From Thermus filiformis (lineage in GTDB: Bacteria; Deinococcota; Deinococci; Deinococcales; Thermaceae), in the NCBI RefSeq assembly GCF_000771745.2, contig NZ_JPSL02000040.1, positions 372,001 through 436,000 of the forward strand: 64,000 bases of DNA, given 5' to 3'. The translations under genes were made by a program, and so were the position numbers. Of this stretch, positions 10,564 to 18,009 are shown piece by piece. The notes below the pieces were generated by a model. That model was not told the DNA's origin. It did not search any database and was given only the letters and a program-made list of their open reading frames with translations. Position 1 is the first letter of the stretch, and each line of letters begins with the position of its first letter.

Positions 10564-11203
10564 CGGGTTTGAGGGGAGCCCCCTCGAGCTCAAGGAGGCC
10601 CTGAGAAGGGGCCGGATCCCTCCCGGAAGCCTCCCCGTCCTCCTATTGGTGGACCAGGCCCTGGCCCAGCTCCCCCAGGACCTAAAGGCTAAGGCCGAGC
10701 TTTTGCCCCTCTTGGCCGAGCTCCTCCTCTTCAAGCTCCGGCCGGTGGCGGGGCCGGAGAAGGAGGAACAGGAGGAGGCTGTGGTCCAGGTGCTCGTGGA
10801 TCTCTCCCAGGCGGTGGCCTTCCTGGAGGAGCGGGCCCAGGCCAGAAGCCGCGTCCTTCCCGTCTTCCCCCCGCCCCTGCCCCGGAGGCTTTCCCTGCCC
10901 AAGGCCGCCTTGGCCCGGGCGGCTTTGGCCTTCCGGCGGGCGGTTTTACACCTCCCCCGGGAGGAGCTGGGCCTGAGGGAGGTCTGGGGGCGCATCCGGG
11001 GCTTCCTCACCGCAAGGCGGCGCTTCTCGGAGCTCCCCCTTCCCACCTGGCCGGAGAAGGCGGTGGGGTTCGCCGCCCTTCTGGAGGCGGTCCGCCTCGA
11101 GGAGGTCCTCCTCTTCCAGGAGGCCCCCTTCGCGGAGCTTTACGTGGAGCCGAGGCGCCAGGTAGGTTCCCCCTCGGCCGAGCTGGTCTTTGGCTCGGAC
11201 TAG
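10547..11203 (+). CDS. scpA: Segregation and condensation protein A
   Basis: A 218-residue kleisin subunit that bridges SMC heads for chromosome condensation. The N-terminal block LRFDGFEGSPLELKEALRRG followed by LLVDQALAQLP corresponds to the SMC-neck-binding part of ScpA. A Glu/Leu-rich middle and a C-terminal winged-helix-like segment (FLTARRRFSELPLP) follow. It is slightly shorter than typical ScpA (about 240-260), mainly in the linker. It overlaps trpS and is not followed by scpB here. Confidence 0.82.
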   Translation: MRLRFDGFEGSPLELKEALRRGRIPPGSLPVLLLVDQALAQLPQDLKAKAELLPLLAELLLFKLRPVAGPEKEEQEEAVVQVLVDLSQAVAFLEERAQARSRVLPVFPPPLPRRLSLPKAALARAALAFRRAVLHLPREELGLREVWGRIRGFLTARRRFSELPLPTWPEKAVGFAALLEAVRLEEVLLFQEAPFAELYVEPRRQVGSPSAELVFGSD

Positions 11204-11228
11204 GGTAGGATAGGCCCAGGAGGAGACC

Positions 11229-12419
11229 ATGCGGGAAGCCTACATCGTGGCCGCGGTCAGGACCCCCATCGGCCGGTTCGGGGGGGTGTTCAAGGACCTG
11301 TCCCCGGTGGAGCTGGGGGCGCACGCCATGCGGGCCGCCCTGGAGAGGGCGGGCGTGGAGGGAGGGGCTTTGGACCTCTACGTCTTCGGAAACGTCCTGC
11401 GGGCGGGGCACGGACAGCTTCTGCCCCGCCAGGCGGCCCTGAACGCCGGCATCCCCAAGGAGGTGGACGGGTACGCGGTGGACATGGTCTGCGCCTCGGG
11501 GATGATGGCGGTGATGAACGCCGCCACCGCCATCCGGGCCCGGGAGGCGGAGCTGGTGCTGGCGGGGGGGATGGAGTCCATGAGCCAGGCGGGGTTCTAC
11601 CTCTCCCACCGGGCGCGCTGGGGGTACAAGTTCCTCATGGGGGCCCCGGAGAGCCTGCAGGACATCCTCCTGAGGGACGGCCTCTCCGACCCCTTCAGCG
11701 GCGAGGCCATGGGGGAGCAGGCGGAGCGGCTGGCCGCCGATTACGGCGTTTCACGGGAGGAGGTGGACGAGGCCGCCTACCTTTCCCACACCCGGGCCCT
11801 CGAGGCCACCGAGCGGGGCCTCTTCGCCCGGGAGATCGCCCCGGTGGAGGTCCCGGGGAGGAAGGGGGTGGAGCGGGTGGAGAGGGACGAGGGGCTCAGG
11901 CCTGAGACCTCCCGGGCGTCGCTCGCCGCCCTGAGGCCCGCCTTCCGCAAGGACGGGGTCCTCACCGCCGGGAACAGCAGCCAGATCTCCGACGGGGCGG
12001 CGGCCCTCCTTTTGGCCAGCGAGGACGCGGTGAAGGCCCACGGCCTGAAGCCCATCGCCCGCATCCTGGGGGGGAGCTGGGCGGCGGGGGAGGCCTGGCG
12101 GTTTCCCGAGGCGCCCATCCCCGCGGTCAAGAAGCTTTTGGACCGGCTGGGGATGCGGCTTCAGGACTTTGACCTCTTTGAGAACAACGAGGCCTTCGCC
12201 TTGAACAACGTCCTCTTCCACCGGCTTTTGGGCGTTCCCTACGAGCGGCTCAACGTCCACGGGGGGGCGGTGGCCATCGGCCACCCCATCGGGGCGAGCG
12301 GGGCGCGGATCCTGGTCACCCTGCTGAACGCCCTCGAGGCCCAGGGGAAGAGCCTCGGCCTGGCCGCCATCTGCCACGGGACCGGGGGTTCCACGGCTTT
12401 GGCGGTGGAGCGGCTCTGA
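11229..12419 (+). CDS. Acetyl-CoA acetyltransferase / thiolase
   Basis: A 396-residue thiolase catalysing reversible condensation or thiolysis of acyl-CoA. Catalytic residues are visible: nucleophile Cys88 in VCASGMMAVMNA, the His of GHPIGASGARI, and the C-terminal CHGTGGSTA with the second cysteine. Length matches the tetrameric biosynthetic/degradative family; reading cannot separate the two. GGAGGAG precedes the ATG at good spacing and TAGGAT at 11208 could be a -10. The stop TGA directly abuts an intergenic hairpin element. No other fatty-acid genes are adjacent. Confidence 0.92.
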   Translation: MREAYIVAAVRTPIGRFGGVFKDLSPVELGAHAMRAALERAGVEGGALDLYVFGNVLRAGHGQLLPRQAALNAGIPKEVDGYAVDMVCASGMMAVMNAATAIRAREAELVLAGGMESMSQAGFYLSHRARWGYKFLMGAPESLQDILLRDGLSDPFSGEAMGEQAERLAADYGVSREEVDEAAYLSHTRALEATERGLFAREIAPVEVPGRKGVERVERDEGLRPETSRASLAALRPAFRKDGVLTAGNSSQISDGAAALLLASEDAVKAHGLKPIARILGGSWAAGEAWRFPEAPIPAVKKLLDRLGMRLQDFDLFENNEAFALNNVLFHRLLGVPYERLNVHGGAVAIGHPIGASGARILVTLLNALEAQGKSLGLAAICHGTGGSTALAVERL

Positions 12420-12499
12420 TACCACCCCGTCCCAGCGCAAGCTGGGACGGGGGCCCCGGTAGCCCACCCCATCCTGGCGCAAGCCAAGCTGGGGTGGTA
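12420..12499 (+). repeat. Two head-to-head hairpin elements between convergent genes
   Basis: The left part begins TACCACCCC straight after the thiolase stop and folds as GTCCCAGC-GCAA-GCTGGGAC, then GGGGGCCCCGGTA. The right part is an inverted copy ending GGGGTGGTA, directly against the DUF503 gene's stop codon (TAG read on the minus strand). Both convergent genes therefore end exactly on a TACCACCCC boundary. The stems could terminate transcription in both directions. Confidence 0.7.
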
Positions 12500-12811
12500 C
12501 TAGACCAGGCCGTCCAGCTCCACCGCCTCGAGGCGGAACTCCTCCAGGGCCACCCTCAGCCCCTGGGCGCCCAGGAAGGCCGCCGCCTGCCGAAGGGTTT
12601 CTTCCACCCAGCGGGGGTCGTTGCCCAGAAGGGTGAAGCCCACCACCTCGTAGCTCCAGGCGTCCAGGCCGTGAAGCCGGGCCGCCGAAACAGGAAAGCG
12701 GGCCTTGAGCCGCTCCAGGGCGGGCTTGATCAGGGCCCGCTTTTCCTTCAGGCTCCGTGCCGGGGTCTCCACCCTCGCCGTGTACAGCCCCAGGTAGGCC
12801 TTCATGGACAT
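12500..12811 (-). CDS. DUF503 family protein (YlxP-like)
   Basis: A 103-residue protein with the family core LKEKRALIKPALERLKARF near residues 22-40 and a two-strand/helix layout. Members of DUF503 (YlxP) are small proteins of unclear role, sometimes near ribosome-binding factor genes; no such neighbour is present here. An internal ATG two codons downstream could also serve as start. The upstream side holds three tandem-repeat arrays and no obvious promoter. Confidence 0.75.
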   Translation of the reverse strand: MSMKAYLGLYTARVETPARSLKEKRALIKPALERLKARFPVSAARLHGLDAWSYEVVGFTLLGNDPRWVEETLRQAAAFLGAQGLRVALEEFRLEAVELDGLV

Positions 12812-12859
12812 CTCTACTTTACCCGCTTCATCGTTGGGCCGAACGCCTAACGCAGAGCT

Positions 12860-12887
12860 TAACGTCTAACGCTTAACGTCTAACGCT
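12860..12887. repeat. Tandem heptad array A (TAACGTC/TAACGCT)
   Basis: Four exact alternating heptads, TAACGTC TAACGCT TAACGTC TAACGCT, with degenerate copies on the left side (from about 12841). First of three consecutive arrays with different units. Confidence 0.85.
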
Positions 12888-12901
12888 TAGGGCCTTCTCG
12901 G

Positions 12902-12964
12902 GCGTTCGGCGTTCAGCGTTCGGCGTTCAGCGTTCAGCGTTCGGCCTTCAGCATTCGGCGTTCG
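12902..12964. repeat. Tandem heptad array B (GCGTTCG/GCGTTCA)
   Basis: Nine in-phase heptads, mostly GCGTTCG or GCGTTCA with two single-base variants (GCCTTCA, GCATTCG), followed by a partial CCGTTC. Confidence 0.9.
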
Positions 12965-12969
12965 CCGTT

Positions 12970-13049
12970 CCACCTCACCGCTTCCCCACTCCACCGCCTC
13001 ACCGCTTCACCGCCTCACCGCTTCATCGCCTCACCGCTTCATCACTTCA
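12970..13049. repeat. Tandem octad array C (CCGCCTCA/CCGCTTCA) running into the bamA stop
   Basis: Ten consecutive in-phase octads: CCACCTCA, CCGCTTCC, CCACTCCA, then alternating CCGCCTCA and CCGCTTCA with T-variants, ending TCACTTCA. The last three bases are the bamA stop codon on the minus strand. The array would be transcribed as the 3' untranslated region of bamA. Confidence 0.9.
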
Positions 13050-15506
13050 AAACATCGGCCCTATCCGGAAGTGCAGCTTCCCCGTGGGGTTCTCTGGGCT
13101 GAAGGCGTAGTCCAGCCTCAAGGAGGGGAGGAGGGCCCCGAAGACGTCCAGGTCCAGCTGGAAGCCCAGCCCCAGGCTCCACTTCACCCCGCCGGTGTTG
13201 TCCGCGAGGCCCAGGTCGGTGAAGAGGACGCCGTAGAGGTTGGTCCCCCCCTGGGGGGAGAGGTTGAAGTCGTACCGGTACTCCAGGCTCGAGGTGGCGA
13301 AGGAGAGCCCCCCGTACTTCCGGTCCTCGTACCCCCTGAGGGTGAAGGCCTCCGCCCCGCTTCCCGAGAGGTAGAACCGCTCGCTCTGGGGTGGGGAGCC
13401 CAGAAGGGCCCCCGCGGAGAGGCGGAGGGCCAGGGCCTGCCGCTCCTCGAGGGGGAAGTAGGTCTTGCCCGTGACGACCACCGGGACGAAGAAGCTCCGC
13501 CCCCCGGTGTCGGGCAGGGAGAGGCCCAGGCCGGTGGCCAGGCTGGCCTCGTACCCCCGGGTGCGGAAGCGGAGGCTGTCCACGTCCAGGTAGCTCAAGG
13601 TGGTGTCCAGCCGCACCGTCCAGCCCGGGGCCTCCAGGAGGGACTTCACGTAGCCGGGGTTCTTGTAACCGGTGCCGTCGCAGTAGCGTTCGTTAGAGGA
13701 GTCGGTCACCGAGGGGTCGCAGGGAGCCTTGGGGTCGTAGACCTCCAGCTCGGGCACCGTCCTACGGGCGGAAAGGGCCAAGGAGGTGCGCAGGTTGGGA
13801 AGCTCCTTGGAAAGCGGCCGGGCCAGGCTGAAGCCCAGGCCGGAGCGCCGCTCCGTGTACTCCCAGCCCGTGTCGGTCGTGCCGTCCAGAAGCTTGATGT
13901 TCCCCACGGGGGTGGAGTAGAGGGAGAAGCTCAGGCTGGTCCGGACCTCCTTCAGGTCGGCCAGCTCCAGGTAGAGCCAGGGGATCTCGTAGCTCAAGGA
14001 GAAGGAAAGGTTGTCCTTGGCGTCGTTCTGGATGAAGGCCAGATCGGCGGAGATGCGGTGGCCGAGGCCGAAGAGGTTGGTCTCCTTGAAGCTGGCGCTT
14101 CCGCTCCAGCCCTCGAGGGAGCTCCAGCCCAGGCTGGGGGTAAAGAGGCCGGTCCGCGCCTCCTTCAGGCGCAGAACCAGGACCACCTTTTCTGGACTGG
14201 ATCCGGCCTCGGTCAGGACCTGGGGGGGCTCGGCCAGGAGGCCGGTGGCCATCAGGTTGGTGAGGGCCCGGCGGAGCCCGGGGACGCTCAGGAGGCTTCC
14301 CGGCTTGGGGAGCTCCCGTAGGATGACCTCGTCCTGGGTGCGGTGCTCCCCCTGCCACTCCAGCCGGTAGCCCTGGATCCGGACCTCCTGGAGGACCTGG
14401 GTGTAGACCCCGTCCTGGTAGGAGGGCCTGGGCTCGGGCAAAAGCTCGTACCCGGCCTTGCGGTAGAAGTCCAGGATGCGGGCGAAGTCCTCCTGGGCCA
14501 GGGCAGGGGTGTAGACCTCCCCCTCCTTGAGGCGGAGGAGGGGCAGGAGGGTCTCATTGGGGAAGGCCGTGTTCCCCTCGAGGCGCACCTCCCGGATGAG
14601 GCCGCCCTCGGGCCCCGGGCTCAGCCGGACGTTCACCTTGTCCCCTACCACCTCCAGGTCAAACGCCACCTGCCGGGAGAGCTTCCGGGAAAGGGCCTGC
14701 ACCCCCTCGAGGAGCTTTTCGTAGTTGAAGAACTCCCCGGGCTTCAGGGGGAAGTCCCCCAGGTCCAGCCCTTCTCCTTCCAGCCGGCCCACCTTCAGCT
14801 CCCGGACCTGGACCTGCAAGACGCCCTCCTTGAGGAGGGTGGCTTCCAGGTCCACCCCGCTTCCCCGGTAGCCCTTCTCCCCGTAAAGCTGGGCCACCTT
14901 TTGGACCGCCGCCTGGTACTTGGCGAAGGAAAAGGTTCCCTTTAGGTCTTGGAAGGCTCGCTCCACCTCCTCTTTGGGCAGGAGGCTCACCCCTTCCACC
15001 CGGACCTCCTTCACCTCCACCCCTTCCTCCACCTGGAAGGTGAGCTCCACCCCGTCCGGCCCCTCCTTGGCGGCAAAGGTCACCCTGGGCACGAAGGGGA
15101 AGCCCGCCTGCCGGTAGGCCTGGGCCAGGGCGGAGGCGGCCTCCTGGGCCCGTTTGGGGTTGTAGGTGGCCCCCGGGCCTAGGGCGAAGTTCTGCTCCAG
15201 GAAGGCCTTGAGCTGGGCTTCCGGGAAGGCCTGCGTCTGGACGCGGACCTCCCGGATGGGGGGGTTGGGCACCAGGACCACCCGCAGGACCCCGTCTTGG
15301 AAAGAGAGGCGGACGTCCTTGAAGAAGCCGGTCTCCAAAAGGGCCTTCCGGGCGGGCTCGAGGTCGGTGACCTCGTCCCCTTCCGCGAAGGGGAGGCTGA
15401 CCCGGGCCAGGGCCTCTAGGACGGGGTCAGCCCCCTCCACCACGATCTCCTTTACGGGGGCCGCCAGGGCGAACCCCAGGACCAAGAGGGCGATAAGCCG
15501 CTTCAT
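13047..15506 (-). CDS. bamA: Outer-membrane assembly protein BamA (Omp85)
   Basis: An 819-residue Omp85-family protein that inserts beta-barrel proteins into the outer membrane. The start ATG 15506 opens a signal peptide (MKRLIALLVLGFALAAP). Residues of roughly 20-420 form a series of POTRA repeats (for example VRVEGVSLLPKEEVERAFQD and VRLEGNTAFPNETLLPLLRL). The remainder is the C-terminal barrel ending in an aromatic Phe (FRIGPMF), as outer-membrane proteins do. A minus-strand TAAGCT at 15520-15515 sits 8 bp from the ATG. A long in-frame extension upstream over punA is spurious. Thermus is known to possess an Omp85 protein. Confidence 0.93.
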   Translation of the reverse strand: MKRLIALLVLGFALAAPVKEIVVEGADPVLEALARVSLPFAEGDEVTDLEPARKALLETGFFKDVRLSFQDGVLRVVLVPNPPIREVRVQTQAFPEAQLKAFLEQNFALGPGATYNPKRAQEAASALAQAYRQAGFPFVPRVTFAAKEGPDGVELTFQVEEGVEVKEVRVEGVSLLPKEEVERAFQDLKGTFSFAKYQAAVQKVAQLYGEKGYRGSGVDLEATLLKEGVLQVQVRELKVGRLEGEGLDLGDFPLKPGEFFNYEKLLEGVQALSRKLSRQVAFDLEVVGDKVNVRLSPGPEGGLIREVRLEGNTAFPNETLLPLLRLKEGEVYTPALAQEDFARILDFYRKAGYELLPEPRPSYQDGVYTQVLQEVRIQGYRLEWQGEHRTQDEVILRELPKPGSLLSVPGLRRALTNLMATGLLAEPPQVLTEAGSSPEKVVLVLRLKEARTGLFTPSLGWSSLEGWSGSASFKETNLFGLGHRISADLAFIQNDAKDNLSFSLSYEIPWLYLELADLKEVRTSLSFSLYSTPVGNIKLLDGTTDTGWEYTERRSGLGFSLARPLSKELPNLRTSLALSARRTVPELEVYDPKAPCDPSVTDSSNERYCDGTGYKNPGYVKSLLEAPGWTVRLDTTLSYLDVDSLRFRTRGYEASLATGLGLSLPDTGGRSFFVPVVVTGKTYFPLEERQALALRLSAGALLGSPPQSERFYLSGSGAEAFTLRGYEDRKYGGLSFATSSLEYRYDFNLSPQGGTNLYGVLFTDLGLADNTGGVKWSLGLGFQLDLDVFGALLPSLRLDYAFSPENPTGKLHFRIGPMF

Positions 15507-15553
15507 CGCCCCCAAGCTTACCCAAAAGCCCTTAGCGCTGTGTGAGACTCGCG

Positions 15554-15559
15554 TATACT
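15554..15559 (+). promoter_or_regulatory. -10 element TATACT of a leaderless promoter (punA)
   Basis: TATACT is followed by 7 nt and then the ATG at 15567. The bamA promoter diverges from the same 60-bp gap. Confidence 0.65.
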
Positions 15560-15566
15560 GAGGGCC

Positions 15567-16382
15567 ATGGTGTACGAGAAGATCCAGGAAGCGGTGCAGG
15601 CGGTCCGTTCCCGGACCGGTTTCACGCCCGAGGTGGCGGTGGTCCTGGGTTCGGGCCTGGGCCCCTTGGCCGAGGAGGTGGAGAAGGTGGCGGAGATCCC
15701 CTACGGGGAGATCCCTCACTTTCCCCGCTCCACCGCCCCCGGGCACGCGGGCCGGCTGGTGCTGGGACAGTTGGAGGGCAAGAACGTCCTGGTCTACCAG
15801 GGCCGGGTCCACTACTACGAGGGCTACAGCGCGGAGGAGGTGGTCTTCCCGGTCCGGGTGGGCTTCTTCCTGGGGGCCCGGACCTTCCTCCTCACCTCTG
15901 CCGCCGGGGGGCTCAACCCCAGGTTCCGCGCCGGGGGGATCATGCTCCACCTGGACTACATCAACTTCGCGGGGGCCAACCCCTTGCGGGGCCCGAACGA
16001 CGAGCGGCTGGGCCCCCGCTTCCCGGTGATGTTTGAGGCCTACGACCCCGGGCTCATAGAGCTGGCCCGTAAGGTGGCCCGGTCCCAGGACCTGCACCTC
16101 TTTGAGGGGGTCTACGCCTGGTTCATGGGGCCCTCCTTCGCCAGCCGGGCCGAGCTCAAGCTCCTGCGCGACCTGGGGGCGGACGCGATCGGCATGTCCA
16201 CCGTGCCCGAGGTCATCGCCCTCAGGCACCTGGGGGCGCGGGTTTTGGGGCTTTCCACCATCACCGACATGGCCGTGCCGGAGCGGGAGCACCACGCCAC
16301 CGAGGAGGAGGTCCTGAGGGTGGCCCAAGAGACGGGTCCGGTCTTCCGCCGGTTCGTCCGGGGCATCCTCGCCCGGCTATGA
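15567..16382 (+). CDS. punA: Purine-nucleoside phosphorylase
   Basis: A 271-residue trimeric-type PNP that splits purine nucleosides with phosphate into base and ribose-1-phosphate. Motifs are the phosphate-binding GSGLGPLAEEVE near residue 29, VYQGRVHYYEGY, the TSAAGGLNPRF loop, and the ligand-binding segment MGPSFASRAELKLLR followed by GADAIGMSTVPEVI. Length is normal. The stop overlaps the yggS start by 4 bp (ATGA), so the two form an operon. Confidence 0.94.
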   Translation: MVYEKIQEAVQAVRSRTGFTPEVAVVLGSGLGPLAEEVEKVAEIPYGEIPHFPRSTAPGHAGRLVLGQLEGKNVLVYQGRVHYYEGYSAEEVVFPVRVGFFLGARTFLLTSAAGGLNPRFRAGGIMLHLDYINFAGANPLRGPNDERLGPRFPVMFEAYDPGLIELARKVARSQDLHLFEGVYAWFMGPSFASRAELKLLRDLGADAIGMSTVPEVIALRHLGARVLGLSTITDMAVPEREHHATEEEVLRVAQETGPVFRRFVRGILARL

Positions 16383-17017
16383 GCCTGCCCGGCGTCCTCG
16401 AGCGCATCGCCCAGGCGGCCCAAAGGGCCGGGCGCTCCCCCCATGAGGTGCGGCTTGTGGCCGTCACCAAGGGCCACCCCGTGGAGGAGATCCGGGAGAA
16501 GGTCCTGGCCTACGGGGACTTCCCCCTGGGGGAGAGCCGGGTCCAGGAGGCCCTGCCCAAGATGGAGGCCCTCCAGGCGGAGTGGCACTTCATCGGCCCC
16601 TTGCAGACCAACAAGGCCCGGTTCATGCCCCGCTTCGCCCTGGTCCACTCCCTGGACTCCCTGCGCCTGGCCCAGGCCCTGAACCGGGTGGGGGAGAAGG
16701 AGGGGCGGCCCCTCAGGGTTTTGGTGGAGGTGAACCTGGGCCGGGAGCCCCAGAAGCACGGCTTCTTGGAGGAGGACCTCCCCGAGGCCCTGGCCCGGAT
16801 CCGGGACCTGCCCTTCCTGCGCGTGGAGGGCCTGATGACCGTGGCCCCCATCGCCCCTGAGGCGGTCCTGCGGCCCCTCTTCGCCCGGCTCTCCCTCCTG
16901 GCCGACCGCTATAGGCTTCGGGAGCGCTCCATGGGCATGTCCGACGACTTTGAGCTGGCGGTGGAGGAGGGGGCCACCCTGGTCCGGGTGGGCCGGGCGG
17001 TCTTTGCCGTAGACTGA
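16379..17017 (+). CDS. yggS: YggS/PROSC family pyridoxal-phosphate-binding protein
   Basis: A 212-residue member of the single-domain alanine-racemase-fold family involved in PLP homeostasis. The PLP-binding lysine is in VAVTKGHP near residue 29. Other signatures are GESRVQEALPK, WHFIGPLQTNKARF and the C-terminal SMGMSDDFELAVEEGATLVR. Length is close to the family norm (about 220). It is coupled to punA by a 4-bp overlap; the next gene, divIVA, starts 5 bp downstream. The yggS-divIVA association is common in Gram-positive division clusters. Confidence 0.94.
   Translation: MSLPGVLERIAQAAQRAGRSPHEVRLVAVTKGHPVEEIREKVLAYGDFPLGESRVQEALPKMEALQAEWHFIGPLQTNKARFMPRFALVHSLDSLRLAQALNRVGEKEGRPLRVLVEVNLGREPQKHGFLEEDLPEALARIRDLPFLRVEGLMTVAPIAPEAVLRPLFARLSLLADRYRLRERSMGMSDDFELAVEEGATLVRVGRAVFAVD
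17010..17015 (+). promoter_or_regulatory. Possible leaderless -10 TAGACT before divIVA
   Basis: TAGACT overlaps the yggS stop codon and is followed by 7 nt before the divIVA ATG at 17023, matching the spacing of other leaderless promoters here. It may add an internal start to the punA operon. Confidence 0.4.
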
Positions 17018-17022
17018 GGCCG

Positions 17023-17508
17023 ATGGACCTTACCCCCCTGGACGTTCGCTACCAGGAGTTCCCCCGCGCCTTCCGGGGCTACCGGGTGAAGGAGGTGCGG
17101 GCCTACCTGGCCCGGGTCGCCGAGGTCATGGAGGGGCTCCTCGAGGAGAACCAGCGGCTCAAGGACCTCCTGAGGGAGAAGGAGGAGGAGCTGGCCCGGC
17201 TTCAGGAGGCCGAGGGGGAGCTCAAGCGGGCGGTGGTGGCGGCGGAGCGCATCGGCCGGGAGCTGAAGGCCCAGGCGGAGCGGGAGGCCGAGCTGATCCT
17301 CAAGGAGGCCCGGGCGGCCAAGGAGCAGGTCCTGAAGGAGGCGGCGGAGGAGCTCAAGCGCCTGAGGGCCGAGGCGGAGCGGGTCCGGACCGAGCGCAAC
17401 CTCTTCATAGACCAGTTCCGGGGGCTCCTCCAGGGGTATTTGGACTCCCTGCGGAGGCTCGAGGAAAGACCCCCAGGCGGTAAAGGAGATAAAGGCCCCA
17501 CTCCTTGA
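17023..17508 (+). CDS. divIVA: DivIVA-family division/polarity protein
   Basis: A 161-residue protein. The N-terminal membrane-binding segment contains LTPLDVRYQEFPRAFRGYRVKEV, the DivIVA signature. From residue 45 to 150 it is an almost unbroken Glu/Lys/Arg/Leu-rich coiled coil. DivIVA proteins mark curved membranes or septa and recruit division or growth factors. The C-terminal tail is short. Its 3' end overlaps the convergent DUF218 gene by 104 bp, which is unusually long and constrains both C termini. Confidence 0.87.
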   Translation: MDLTPLDVRYQEFPRAFRGYRVKEVRAYLARVAEVMEGLLEENQRLKDLLREKEEELARLQEAEGELKRAVVAAERIGRELKAQAEREAELILKEARAAKEQVLKEAAEELKRLRAEAERVRTERNLFIDQFRGLLQGYLDSLRRLEERPPGGKGDKGPTP

Positions 17509-17983
17509 GCCAGTAGCCGAGGCCGTACCGGCCGGGAACCGGGTGGCCCTCCGCCTCGAGGCCCAGCCTTCGGGCCAGGAAGAGGGCCCGCCTGAGGTGA
17601 GGGGCGTCGGTGACGATGAGGACCCGCCCCCGGAGGTGGGGCCGGAGGTTCCGCAGGTTCTCGTAGGTGCTCCGGCTTTCCGTCTCACAGAGGAGGCGGT
17701 CCCGGGGCACCCCCCGCGCCCTCAGGAAGGTGCACCCCGCCTCCCCCTCGCTGGTCCGGTCCCCCGGCCTACGCCCCCCGGCCACGGCGATGCGCCGCAC
17801 ACGTCCTTCTCGATAGAGCTCAAGTGCGGCCAGAAGCCGCCGGGCGAAGGCGGGGGAGGGGGTGCCGTCGTACTGGGCCGCCCCCGGGACGACCGCGTAC
17901 TCGTACCCCGGCTGGGCCTGGGCCAAGGCGAGAACGAGTAGAAGCCACACGCCCAGGCTACGCCAAGTTTTCTTCCCTCTCAA
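17405..17983 (-). CDS. DUF218 / YdcF-like protein
   Basis: A 192-residue protein with a signal peptide or membrane anchor at the N terminus (residues 8-23, GVWLLLVLALAQAQP). DUF218 motifs follow: VVPGAAQYDGTPSPAF, RRIAVAGGRRPGDRTSEGEAG and CETESRSTYENLRNL, then VLIVTDAPHLRRAL. YdcF-type proteins are linked to envelope processes, with biochemical activity mostly undefined. The start is taken as TTG at 17983, near a -10 shared with hflX; a GTG at 17950 would shorten the anchor. The last 35 codons overlap divIVA, giving a Pro/Gly-rich tail unlike the family. Confidence 0.75.
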   Translation of the reverse strand: MRGKKTWRSLGVWLLLVLALAQAQPGYEYAVVPGAAQYDGTPSPAFARRLLAALELYREGRVRRIAVAGGRRPGDRTSEGEAGCTFLRARGVPRDRLLCETESRSTYENLRNLRPHLRGRVLIVTDAPHLRRALFLARRLGLEAEGHPVPGRYGLGYWLKEWGLYLLYRLGVFPRASAGSPNTPGGAPGTGL

Positions 17984-17990
17984 GCCCCGT

Positions 17991-17999
17991 GGTATACTG
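17991..17999. promoter_or_regulatory. Palindromic -10 shared by divergent hflX and DUF218 genes
   Basis: The plus strand reads GGTATACTG (TATACT, 17993-17998) and the minus strand CAGTATACC (TATACC) over the same bases. hflX GTG begins at 18010 and the minus-strand TTG at 17983, both a few bases from the hexamer. Two leaderless or near-leaderless promoters therefore appear to use one physical -10, so initiation in the two directions should be mutually exclusive. Confidence 0.5.
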
Positions 18000-18009
18000 A
18001 GGGCGACAC

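Noticed and set aside
12841-13049. CRISPR array
   Set aside because: Repeats are only 7-8 bp, contiguous, and without unique spacers.
13047-16328. Continuous 1093-codon minus-strand frame covering bamA and punA
   Set aside because: Only 13047-15506 is BamA, with a signal peptide at its start; the rest is the antisense shadow of punA with low-complexity Gly/Pro/Val text.
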